From: Paenibacillus sp. FSL R7-0345
Lineage (GTDB): Bacteria; Bacillota; Bacilli; Paenibacillales; Paenibacillaceae
Assembly (NCBI RefSeq): GCF_038595055.1
Contig: NZ_CP152002.1
Coordinates: forward strand, 3,702,501 to 3,766,500
DNA length: 64,000 nucleotides
Direction of reading: 5' to 3'
Below are positions 1 through 9,003 of the stretch, one piece after another. The notes under the pieces are model-generated. The model saw nothing but the letters and a program-made list of their open reading frames with translations. It was not told the DNA's origin and searched no databases. Positions within the stretch are counted from its first letter, which is position 1; the number at the start of each line of letters is the position of its first letter. Position numbers and translations under genes: made by a program.

Positions 1-2
1 AT

Positions 3-3000
3 ACTTCTTGGTACAAAGAAGCTGTTGAATGGGCAACAGCCAATAAAACGGCTACATTTAAAGGGCAATCCGGTGATATTTATCATCAAATTCGCTATGT
101 CACGCAAAATGAACGGACCGGTGAGCCGGTTGAACCTCACGTTCAACTGGTCGAAATGGGCAGGGATATGGGGCATGCCTCAGGCAATACATCAACACTG
201 TCCATGATTGCCTACATGACTGAAATACAAGGTACAAGGGTGGATCCAGACCCAGCCTCACCGACTTTTGGTGAAATTACAAACGCTGCAAATGGAAAGG
301 GGATGTTTGAATTTCTGGATAACCGGATTCTGGCAGGGGCAAATGTACTGGCCAAGTATAATTTGGGTTATGATATCCTCTATTCGCCTGTGAACATCAG
401 CAACGCGGTAATTGCTGACCCTGCCGGAAATTATATGGATACGGTTAGCGACAATGGCAGGGGCCTGGGGTATGCGTCGGAACTGACCTACGGCTACTAT
501 ATGCACCATATCAATACACCACTTGATCCAAATGATGAGAGAATTAAGTATTTGCATCAATCTATACTCAAACAAGGCGGATTGGCAGCGTTCCCTTCTT
601 ACGTTCTACTGCAGGGAACCGAAGATCTGGCTACAGGAGAAATAACCGGGCCACCCTTACCGCTCAGTCAACCAACATATGCTGAAGTGAAATCAGCCTA
701 TGATCGTATGCAGGCCTTTGATTATCTGGGAAGAAGCGCAACAACCAGCACGAGCATATTTAAGGATCAGGATGGTATGCGCTCTGTATTATATGATGTA
801 CGTTATGAAAATCAGTATACCTGGTATGATCTTGACCTGGACGATACCTACAATAATATAACAATACGGGCTGCAAGCAATTCCAGTGCAGGTACGAAGG
901 TTGATGTAATTTTACTTGATGATGTTGCGGGGCTGGACCGGACCAATGTAACAGCAGCCAATCTTGCTAGCGGCAAGGTACTTGCAACACTCAAGGTACC
1001 CAATACCGGCTGGTGGACGAATTATACTACAGTGTCAGGGAAACTGAGCCAACCGCTTACAGGACAACATGTAATCGCCTTCAAGTATTATGGAAGTGCT
1101 AACTGGTTGTCTTATCAGATTGCCTTTGATTGGTTTGCTTTCTCTGATAGCTATGCGGGCGGGGAGAATATTGTATCAGAGGGGGTTCTTTCCGGTGCAG
1201 CCTCCACCGTTGCTGAAGGTGTTCAACTAGAGACCGGTGGAACCATTTCCTTCACTAAAATGAATTATGATAGCGGTAACAACAGCATTGAATTACAGGC
1301 TAAGACATCGGATGCTAACGGGAAATTACACTTGTACAGTGGCAGTGAACTGGTTACAACCTATAATTTAACGAATACAGCAGGCTCGCTGATCAAATTT
1401 ACTGCTGATATTGAGGCTGCAGATATTGCAAAAATCACAGGAATTCATGATGTTTCATTAAAATATGAAGGCTCATCGCCCATAGTACTGAAGACTTACA
1501 GAAATATTGAACGAAATCGCCTGGTGTCTGAATCAGGTTCAAATACCAGCAGCTATCAAATTGAAGATCAAGCTGTCCCTATAAGTGGAGGATTCGAGAG
1601 TGATACGGAAGGGCAGATATCTTATGTGAAAGCAGCAAACGGAAGTCTGATCTATTTGAGTCAGGCTGCGCTTCAAGTGGACAGAACTAAAGACTGTATA
1701 GTTTCATTCACCGTTAAGTCAAACGGGAAGGCTACATTGAATTTGATGAGAGATGCATCTGCCGTACCATTTGCAGCTATAGCTATACCGGATACCAAGG
1801 GAGAATGGCTAAGGGTAAGCACTAATATCTCTGACAAATATGTAAGCACCGATGATTATCCGACCAATTTGAAAAGTGTGTTCATCTCCATGAAAGCTGA
1901 GGCTCAGGATACGGAAATACTGCTGGATAGCTATGCGCTTGACCCTGCAGAGATTCCACCTGGTATACAGTTGTCTACTGACCAAGGACATGAGCTTCAA
2001 TCAGTATCTGCTTACGAGAATAGTAATCCGTTCAAACTGCAGGTTTCTGTGCAGGACCCAGACTCTATAAATGTTGCCCTGTTCACAGACAACCAGAGTT
2101 TTATGCAGAGCAATCTAGATGGGAAAAATGGGGGTCAAATTACAATTAACCCAGCTGGCCTAAGTCCTGGCGAATATGAATTTCATATTTATGCCCAAGA
2201 TGATTCTAAGAATTTTGTAGACAAAAGATTTATCTTTACGCTTTATTCAGAGGTGGAGAACCAAGCTCCAGCAAACCTGACAGCAGCATTGGCCGGAGCA
2301 GACAGTACTGTGCTTCATTGGACCGAGGTGAAGGGAGCCACATTCTATTCGATATACCGTAAAGAAGGTGCTAGTGGAAGCTTCATTAAAGTAGGCGACA
2401 CTACTGCCACCCAATATACGGATACAAGTCTTCATGAAGGTACTAAATATTACTATAAAGTAGCCGCAGTCGGATATTCAGGAGAATCACCGCAAAGTGA
2501 AGCTGTAACTATTACAACGTTAAAACCGATTTCAGTAGTATCTTCCATGGTTAAGGCAACTACAAATATATGGCCGGGCACAGGGACGCCGGAAGAGAAT
2601 GCTTGGCTTGCCTTTGATGGGAATACGGCTACTGCAACTGATACGATTACAAATCCAGGTTGGATATTGATTGACTTTGGTGTAGGAAATGAGCAGGTGC
2701 CAGGCGGAATGAAGTTCTATCCACGTAGTACCAATGTTAGCCGAATGAACGGTGCGGTTATTCAAGGCTCGAATGATGGTACTAACTTTACAGATTTATA
2801 CAGCATAAGTGGCATAAGTACAGTCAAATGGTATTTCGTTGAAATCGGTAACAGTACCAGCACGGCTTACCGTTATCTGCGTTATTACACCCCTAAAGGG
2901 AATGCGAATGTGGCAGAGCTGGCGTTTTATGCTAAGCCGGCATTAGACGAAAATACTGCACCTGTATTTACTGTTTTGGATCCGGTCAATGTATCTACCG

Positions 3001-4589
3001 GGCAAATTCTCACGAAGAATATCACTGCCACGGATAAGGAAGGAGATACGATTACTTATACAGGAGTGGATTTGCCTGAGGGTGCTGTACTTCATCCGAC
3101 AAATGGAAGCTTCAGCTGGATTCCAGAAATTGCTGGTAATTATGTGCTTCAATTCAAAGCAACGGATGCTAAGGGTGCCGAGTCTACAATGACATGGAAT
3201 GTTACTGTAACAGACGATACCGGGCCAGTAAAAGACCACAGTGCGAGCCTGCGTGGTCCAGCATTGGCTGCTCCCGGACAGAATGTGGATATAAATATCG
3301 GCATTCATGGTGTACCTGAAGGATTCTCAACCGTACAGGTGGCAGTATATTATGACCCGTCTGTGTTAAGTTTCGCAACGATATCCGACAATCAGGGGCA
3401 ACATATTCTGGCCGAGCATGTGGTAGAATCACCGGAAGCTGGTGTTCAGATCATTGGAACCGGAGTGAAGCCGGAGCTAGGTCAAATTCTACTGATTGTT
3501 GCTGTTACGGAAACAGAGAGTTTACTGACGGATTCCGACCCGCTCATTATTCTACATGGACAGGTGAAAGCAGGGGCTATGACCGGAGTTACAAATGTTA
3601 GCTTGCATGAATTTGAAGTTTCTCTGGACGGCCAATCCAACTTGATTGATACCTCTCAAGCATCACTGGATATTCAAATTAAAGTGGATAAATCAACATT
3701 AATAGCGGCAATCGAATCGGCACAAACATTATATGATGTGGCAGTTGAGGGCAACGAACCGGGACAATATCCAGTAGGTTCCAAAGCGGCGCTGCTAACG
3801 GCAATAGGCCAAGCGAATACAATAGCAAATAATGAAGATGCGACACAATCTGAAGCCTATAATGCAGCTGAAGTATTGAATGAAGCGGTGAGGACTTTTA
3901 TGGCTTCCTTAATTGGTGTGAATAAAGTGGGTTTGCAGGTAGTCATAGAGGAAGCGTTGCAAATCTCTTCGATAGCTGTTGCTGGTGATGCGCCTGGCCA
4001 GTACCCTGCAGTAGCTAAGTCTATATTTGATGGGGCCATTCAGCGTGCAGTTGCTGTACGCGATAATAGCAAGTCCTCACAGCAGGAAGTGAATGAAGCT
4101 GCGGAAGCACTTCATACGGCAATTGGAGTATTCCGCAATAGCGTGAATCAGAGCCAGAACCAGCCTGTTGATAAGACGATGCTGGATGAAGCGCTTCAGA
4201 CCATTCAGGCCAAGCTGAACAAAGCGGTTCCGGGAACGAAGGTTGGCCAATATCCGGAATCAGCTATTTCAGCTCTCCAAACGGCGCTAAATTCAGCTAA
4301 GGCAGTCCGTGCTAATGCCGCGGCAGTTCAGACCGAGATTAATGCAGCTGTTAGTGCGCTCCACAAAGCACAGGAAACGTTCTCGTTACAACTCATTACG
4401 TTGATACCAGGGGAAACGAAAATAAGCATCAAAGATCTGTCGCTTATTGCAAAATATTACGGGTTGAAGTCTTCGGATGCAAACTGGAGCGAAATTGAAA
4501 AAGCTGATTTATTTCATACAGGCGAAATATCTATCCGTGAGCTGGCTGCAGTTGCACAGATGATTGTCTCCGATTGGCTGGAAGACTAA
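3..4589 (+). CDS. Alginate-lyase-like multimodular secreted enzyme, 5' partial
   Basis: The frame is open from the left edge, so the first ATG (156) is internal and the true start lies outside the window; 1528 residues are visible. Residues 53-58 read GRDMGH, the GRDxxH signature of the alpha/alpha-toroid alginate lyase family, so this is probably a uronate-polysaccharide lyase. It is followed by a CBM6-like sandwich (about 246-385), further beta-rich modules, a fibronectin III domain (about 753-841), an F5/8C-like domain (843-980), a cadherin/Ig-like domain (983-1075), a cohesin-like domain (1080-1230), three FIVAR repeats (about 1230-1463) and a degenerate dockerin-like pair at the C-terminus. 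Several calcium ligands expected in dockerin repeat 1 are missing; repeat 2 keeps ADLFHTGEISI. The substrate is not known from sequence. The next gene carries a cohesin-like and SLH protein, suggesting wall attachment. Confidence 0.8.
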   Translation, partial: TSWYKEAVEWATANKTATFKGQSGDIYHQIRYVTQNERTGEPVEPHVQLVEMGRDMGHASGNTSTLSMIAYMTEIQGTRVDPDPASPTFGEITNAANGKGMFEFLDNRILAGANVLAKYNLGYDILYSPVNISNAVIADPAGNYMDTVSDNGRGLGYASELTYGYYMHHINTPLDPNDERIKYLHQSILKQGGLAAFPSYVLLQGTEDLATGEITGPPLPLSQPTYAEVKSAYDRMQAFDYLGRSATTSTSIFKDQDGMRSVLYDVRYENQYTWYDLDLDDTYNNITIRAASNSSAGTKVDVILLDDVAGLDRTNVTAANLASGKVLATLKVPNTGWWTNYTTVSGKLSQPLTGQHVIAFKYYGSANWLSYQIAFDWFAFSDSYAGGENIVSEGVLSGAASTVAEGVQLETGGTISFTKMNYDSGNNSIELQAKTSDANGKLHLYSGSELVTTYNLTNTAGSLIKFTADIEAADIAKITGIHDVSLKYEGSSPIVLKTYRNIERNRLVSESGSNTSSYQIEDQAVPISGGFESDTEGQISYVKAANGSLIYLSQAALQVDRTKDCIVSFTVKSNGKATLNLMRDASAVPFAAIAIPDTKGEWLRVSTNISDKYVSTDDYPTNLKSVFISMKAEAQDTEILLDSYALDPAEIPPGIQLSTDQGHELQSVSAYENSNPFKLQVSVQDPDSINVALFTDNQSFMQSNLDGKNGGQITINPAGLSPGEYEFHIYAQDDSKNFVDKRFIFTLYSEVENQAPANLTAALAGADSTVLHWTEVKGATFYSIYRKEGASGSFIKVGDTTATQYTDTSLHEGTKYYYKVAAVGYSGESPQSEAVTITTLKPISVVSSMVKATTNIWPGTGTPEENAWLAFDGNTATATDTITNPGWILIDFGVGNEQVPGGMKFYPRSTNVSRMNGAVIQGSNDGTNFTDLYSISGISTVKWYFVEIGNSTSTAYRYLRYYTPKGNANVAELAFYAKPALDENTAPVFTVLDPVNVSTGQILTKNITATDKEGDTITYTGVDLPEGAVLHPTNGSFSWIPEIAGNYVLQFKATDAKGAESTMTWNVTVTDDTGPVKDHSASLRGPALAAPGQNVDINIGIHGVPEGFSTVQVAVYYDPSVLSFATISDNQGQHILAEHVVESPEAGVQIIGTGVKPELGQILLIVAVTETESLLTDSDPLIILHGQVKAGAMTGVTNVSLHEFEVSLDGQSNLIDTSQASLDIQIKVDKSTLIAAIESAQTLYDVAVEGNEPGQYPVGSKAALLTAIGQANTIANNEDATQSEAYNAAEVLNEAVRTFMASLIGVNKVGLQVVIEEALQISSIAVAGDAPGQYPAVAKSIFDGAIQRAVAVRDNSKSSQQEVNEAAEALHTAIGVFRNSVNQSQNQPVDKTMLDEALQTIQAKLNKAVPGTKVGQYPESAISALQTALNSAKAVRANAAAVQTEINAAVSALHKAQETFSLQLITLIPGETKISIKDLSLIAKYYGLKSSDANWSEIEKADLFHTGEISIRELAAVAQMIVSDWLED

Positions 4590-4607
4590 AATACGCACAA
4601 TGAAGAA

Positions 4608-4631
4608 GGGAAGGCGTAGCTGCGCCTTCCC
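4608..4631 (+). terminator. Hairpin between lyase gene and SLH gene
   Basis: A perfect 9-bp stem (GGGAAGGCG / CGCCTTCCC) with a 6-base loop lies 18 bases after the lyase stop. There is no T-run, and it abuts the ribosome binding site of the next gene. It may be an mRNA processing or stability hairpin, or a weak terminator, rather than a full stop. Confidence 0.45.
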
Positions 4632-4651
4632 GAAGGGGGATGAACAATAAA

Positions 4652-5659
4652 ATGAGACAAAAAGCGCAGCTGTTAACAATATTGATCCTAATACTCTGTA
4701 CAAGTGCTTTTCCCGGAGTCAGCTCCGCTGAGCAGCCAAAACCGTCTTTTGAACTTATACTATCCCCATCATCCAGTGTAGTTACATTAACTGTTAAGGG
4801 GCACGATCTACAGGACTTGTATGCCTGGGAAATGAATCTGGAATATAATTCCAAAATATTGAAATTCATTAAAGCAAGCGTAGAAGGTATCGGATATTCT
4901 GTTGAGCCAAAGCTTGAAGGGAGCCAGCTCAGGCTAGCTCATACTAAAATGGGGGAGGTGAATGGTGACAACGGAGAACGAGTATTGACGAGTATTGAGT
5001 TTGAGCCGTTAGCTTCTGGGAAAACGGAAATAGCACTCCTTGATATCAAACTGGTGGATTCCAATCTGGAGATGTCGATATCCAAACCGGACACACGTGT
5101 CACGTTGCAGACAACCGTCAATTTTACGGATACCAAGGGTCATTGGGCAGAGGCGGCCATTGCCAAGGCACTGAAAATTGGTTTTGTGGAAGGTTATCAG
5201 GACGGGACGTTCCGTCCAAAGAAGGCTGTAACCAGAGCAGAGTTCGCTGCTATGCTTGTCCGTGCGCTGCAGCTTGGGAACGCCAGTGATGTAATATCAT
5301 TTCATGATGCAAGTGAAATTCCTGTATGGGCTATGCCTAAAGTGCAGGCATTGGTGAAGGAGAAGCTGCTATTTGGTTATCCGGATCAAACCTTCCGTCC
5401 AGATTCACTAATTACCCGAGCTGAGATGGCTGTTGTTGCTGTTCGTGCGGTCAGCAATCCAATGGGGGCAGCTACAGGATTGATCTTTGCAGATTCAACG
5501 GAAATTCCAGAGTGGGCTAAAGCCAGCATCTCAGAGGCTTATAGAATGGGATTGATGAAGGGGATTGGTAATAACCGTTTTTCTCCAGATGCACAAGTGA
5601 CGCGCGCGGAGGCTGTAGCTGTTATTTTGAATTTGCTTGAACAGCTGAGAACTGACTGA
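4652..5659 (+). CDS. Cohesin-like domain plus three SLH repeats, wall-anchored protein
   Basis: Probably a surface anchor. A signal peptide (cleavage near VSSA-EQ) leads into a cohesin-like beta-sandwich of about 125 residues, then three SLH repeats (FTDTKGHWAEAAI..., FHDASEIPVWAM..., FADSTEIPEWAK..., each ending in a TRAE block) that in this family bind pyruvylated secondary wall polymer. ATG 4652 is chosen because the purine-rich AAGGGGGA ends about 12 bases before it; the in-frame ATG at 4640 sits directly on that site. It lies 62 bases behind a lyase with a C-terminal dockerin-like module, so it may tether that enzyme or its neighbour. No catalytic domain is present. Cohesin assignment rests on fold-like pattern and context; SLH assignment is firm. 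Confidence 0.82.
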   Translation: MRQKAQLLTILILILCTSAFPGVSSAEQPKPSFELILSPSSSVVTLTVKGHDLQDLYAWEMNLEYNSKILKFIKASVEGIGYSVEPKLEGSQLRLAHTKMGEVNGDNGERVLTSIEFEPLASGKTEIALLDIKLVDSNLEMSISKPDTRVTLQTTVNFTDTKGHWAEAAIAKALKIGFVEGYQDGTFRPKKAVTRAEFAAMLVRALQLGNASDVISFHDASEIPVWAMPKVQALVKEKLLFGYPDQTFRPDSLITRAEMAVVAVRAVSNPMGAATGLIFADSTEIPEWAKASISEAYRMGLMKGIGNNRFSPDAQVTRAEAVAVILNLLEQLRTD

Positions 5660-5697
5660 ATAAGGAATCAACCCAATATTCAGGATGAGGTGATTTC

Positions 5698-7662
5698 GTG
5701 AAGGTTATGAGCAAAAAATTGTTAATATTTCTACTGGCTCTGTTCGTACTGTTAAGTATCGTAGTGATACCGCCTAAGCAAGTCTCAGCAGCTGGATTTG
5801 CCCATCCAGGCATTATGCATAATTCCGCTGACCTTACTCGTATGATTAATAATCAGAATACCGAACCGTGGAAGTCAGCGCTGGCTAATTTTAAGAAAGA
5901 TGCCAAAGCCTCCTCAAGCTATGTGAAACAGGGTCCTTACAGCACAGTATGCCGGAAGGATTCGGCATTATCTACTTGTACAAGTGCGGATTATGGCAAT
6001 AGCGCACTGGAGAATGATTCAAGAGCCGCCTATTATAATGCGCTATTGTGGAATATCACAGGAACGCAGGCTTATGCCAATAAAGCAATTGAAATATTGA
6101 ATGCCTGGTCCAGCACCCTCACTACTATAGCAGGAACGGATGCACAGCTTGCGGCCGGCGACAATGCGATCTTCCTTGCTAATGCCGGGGAACTTCTCCG
6201 CTACAGTAACTCAGGGTGGAGTTCGGCTAATATTACCCAACTGGAAAATGTATTGACCAATGTCTTTTATCCACAGATTTCGGTAATCGGGGATGCTAAT
6301 TGGGGCGGATCCTGCCTGAAATCGATCATTTCAATTGCCATTTTCACGAATAATCAAACGATGTTTGACTATGCCATTGCTAATTATAGAACCAATGACT
6401 GCGCTGCCCTAACGAAAAATGTAATGTCCACCGGTCAAATCTCCGAATCGGGACGTGATCAGGTGCATGCCTTGGGCGGACTTGGAAATCTGATTGTTGT
6501 TGCTGAAATTGCCTGGAAGCAGGGGGTAGATCTGTACGGGGATGCTGATAACCGTCTACTTGCCGGCTCCGAGTATTGGTCGAATTACAATCTGGGTAAT
6601 ACCGAAACCTCTTACGATACAACATATGGACGCTGTACAATGGGGCCATGGGGGGCAATAAGTGCTACAGGAAGAAGTGCATCCTTCGGTTGGGCACAAA
6701 ATGAAGTAGTCTATGCTCATTATGTCGTCCGCAAAGGACTGAGCGCTCCCTTTACAACTGCCTATATGAACGGAATGCCTGCGACTGATCCGGATGCTGC
6801 ATTGCTTACTTTTGCCTATCGTCTAGGTACAATTTCTGATGCTACAAAGCCTTCAGCCCCAACCAATTTGTCAGCAACTCCGCTTTCAGACAAGATAATC
6901 AACTTAAGCTGGACGGCTTCTACAGACAATATTGCGGTAAGCGGATATAAGATTTACCGGAATGGAGCGATTATAGGCTATTCACCGTCAACGGATTATA
7001 CCGATAGCGGGCTTATTGCATCAACAGCTTACAATTATTCCGTCAGCGCGTACGACAGCAGTTCTAATACATCGAACGTCAGTAACACGGTTACCCCCAC
7101 AACTTTAGCCTCGGCGACCGCTCAAATTCCTTTCTCCAGCCAGGATATTGGCGCTGTAGGTGCTGCTGGCAGTTATAGCTACGGCGGCGGCACTTATACT
7201 CTGAAGGGCTCGGGCAGCGATATTTGGGACAAATCGGATCAGTTCCGGTTTGCTTATGTTCCAATTAAAGGGGACAAAACGATTACAGCACGTGTAGTCA
7301 GTCTGACCAACACTCATTCGTCGGCAAAAGCGGGGGTAATGATCCGTGAGTCGTTGCTTGGTTACGGCAGCAATGTATTCTCAGCATTGAAGCCGGCACT
7401 CGCCGTAGCTCAATACCGGTCTGCACCTGGAGCAGCTTCGTACTCCCCGGCATCCGTTACAGCAAGTTCGCCATATTGGGTCAGAGCAACCCGCAGTGGT
7501 AATGTCGTTACCACCTTCATTTCACCAAATGGGTCTACATGGACCCAGACGGGATCATCCCTAATATCAGCAGCAGGTACGGCGTATTTCGGTCTTGCTG
7601 TAACCTCACATGTTAATACAACGCTAAGTACGGCTGTATTTGATAATGTTAGTATTCAGTAA
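5698..7662 (+). CDS. Secreted alginate-lyase-family polysaccharide lyase with FN3 and C-terminal module
   Basis: 654 residues. GTG start with GAGGTGA six bases upstream. A signal peptide (residues 1-31, VSAAG) precedes an alginate-lyase domain (about 40-380) with ESGRDQVHALGG at 250-261, where Arg253, Asp254 and His257 match the family signature, and a WGGSCLKS motif just before it. Then come a fibronectin III domain (about 393-475, NLSWTASTDNIAVSGYKIYR) and a 170-residue beta-rich C-terminal domain resembling DUF1349-type modules appended to Paenibacillus glycanases. It probably cleaves a uronic-acid-containing polysaccharide by beta-elimination outside the cell. It is third in a same-strand run with the two upstream genes and is closed by a terminator. 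It has no SLH or dockerin, so it is probably released. Confidence 0.82.
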   Translation: MKVMSKKLLIFLLALFVLLSIVVIPPKQVSAAGFAHPGIMHNSADLTRMINNQNTEPWKSALANFKKDAKASSSYVKQGPYSTVCRKDSALSTCTSADYGNSALENDSRAAYYNALLWNITGTQAYANKAIEILNAWSSTLTTIAGTDAQLAAGDNAIFLANAGELLRYSNSGWSSANITQLENVLTNVFYPQISVIGDANWGGSCLKSIISIAIFTNNQTMFDYAIANYRTNDCAALTKNVMSTGQISESGRDQVHALGGLGNLIVVAEIAWKQGVDLYGDADNRLLAGSEYWSNYNLGNTETSYDTTYGRCTMGPWGAISATGRSASFGWAQNEVVYAHYVVRKGLSAPFTTAYMNGMPATDPDAALLTFAYRLGTISDATKPSAPTNLSATPLSDKIINLSWTASTDNIAVSGYKIYRNGAIIGYSPSTDYTDSGLIASTAYNYSVSAYDSSSNTSNVSNTVTPTTLASATAQIPFSSQDIGAVGAAGSYSYGGGTYTLKGSGSDIWDKSDQFRFAYVPIKGDKTITARVVSLTNTHSSAKAGVMIRESLLGYGSNVFSALKPALAVAQYRSAPGAASYSPASVTASSPYWVRATRSGNVVTTFISPNGSTWTQTGSSLISAAGTAYFGLAVTSHVNTTLSTAVFDNVSIQ

Positions 7663-7686
7663 AAATTTAACGTGAAACATACATCG

Positions 7687-7735
7687 CCTCCATGGCTCCA
7701 TCCGGGATTATCCGGAGAGGCAATGGAGGTTTTAT
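7687..7735 (+). terminator. Rho-independent terminator after lyase cluster
   Basis: Outer stem CCTCCAT / ATGGAGG with an inner TCCGG / CCGGA stem, followed by TTTTATT. It lies 25 bases after the stop of the third lyase-cluster gene. Confidence 0.7.
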
Positions 7736-7929
7736 TCTGTATGGATTTTCGTAGCGTCTTAATACTTGTTTTTGTGTTGAGTAGGTGTTTCGCCAAGTCC
7801 TGAGATGTAACGGGCTTAGCCCCTATAGTTCGGGTTGAGGTCACCCAGATGGCCATGCTTCAAACGCCTTCTATAACGGGCTGCAGGCAGGGAAGCCGTA
7901 TTGTTTAATGATTGTAGATCGGGACGTCG

Positions 7930-8350
7930 AATGTAAATGGAGCAAATTCATTATATTTACTTTAAAACGAAATCACTGTCGGCTGCTGATGTTCGCCTAA
8001 ACCGATCTATGAAGATGACGATTACAGCTGAACTAAAAAAACTATCTGTTGATCCGAACGGCGATGTGATCACGTACTCCTGGACGATCTCAGGACAAGC
8101 AGGCCACTGCAGCAAATCCTCTACCATAAAGGATGTCACGATACCAGGCTCAGTAATTGAGAATAATGCCGACAAGTGTATCTTTTCCTTGCAGGCGACA
8201 AATGTAGTAGGTCTGGTCAGAAAGGGATAAGCAATACGATTATGGTAAGTGAGATTGGCATGTCGGCAACCATGACCAATTCACCGGATTGGGAGAAGGA
8301 CCGGTAGACCTGGAATGCAAAGATACCAGATGCTTTTCATCCGTACTACA
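7930..8350 (+). pseudogene. Remnant of a large PKD/Ig-like surface protein
   Basis: Conceptual translation of 7937-8230 includes VDPNGDVITYSWTISGQAGH, a PKD-like pattern. After a frame change near 8220 it continues with SNTIMVSEIGMSATM and SPDWEKDR before a stop. This matches the style of large Paenibacillus surface proteins but has no credible start, no ribosome binding site and broken frames. It is interpreted as a decayed fragment; the parent gene is unknown. Confidence 0.4.
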
Positions 8351-8985
8351 TATTAAACCCAGTGAACAATTTGTGCTGTCATCCGGAATTCTTCTGCTTA
8401 CTTACCCCGAATTGATCATCGGTACGCTTTGTTCTGTATTCATCTGCTTTATCGTAATCACCTCGTGATGCAGCTTGTTAACTTTTGGATTGCTATTGAC
8501 CTTCTCTGTTATAGCAACAAATTGGTAATACTATCTTCGCCATCCAGATAGCCCTTTCTCAAATAAACCGGATGCGTCAATTGGGACAAACACGTCCACT
8601 TAGCATGTTAAAAAACTCCCCTTAGCTTTATGAAGTGTCCACCAATCTAATCCAATACTTATCGAAAATTAAATTACGTAAAATACTGTTTTGACGAATC
8701 TTTTAAGATTAGAATTTAATTCTCAAGGTGAGCAAGGAATAATATTTATCTTGAAGTTAGAAAAAAAAGAATTCGTTCGTAACCCTAATATTACAGAATA
8801 ATACCCCTTTTCATAAAGGACTATAAAGATTTTTGATCCCCTTTTTCTAATAACAAAATGTAGTATTGTTTAATAGTTGTTGTCTCCGTAAACCAACCAT
8901 ATATGGTAGAATTATCTGAGCGGATGGAACAAATAGCCAAATAGTAAAGTATTGATCCTGGCTATCAATCTACCTCTAAATTTTT
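8351..8985. other. AT-rich intergenic DNA with no gene recognised
   Basis: No ORF with a ribosome binding site was seen. On the minus strand around 8520-8600 a short frame reads THPVYLRKGYLDGEDSITNL, which looks protein-derived but ends quickly and could not be assigned. Composition shifts here from the mixed GC of the lyase cluster to the AT-rich accessory island. The last 100 bases hold the promoter region and ribosome binding site of the OLD-type gene. Confidence 0.5.
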
Positions 8986-9003
8986 TTGGTGGAGGGGAAC
9001 CTT

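Noticed and set aside
8570-8610. Left end of the Tn7-like element at GGGACAAACACG
   Set aside because: Only a partial match; no TGT terminus, no repeated site and no CTAGA flank.
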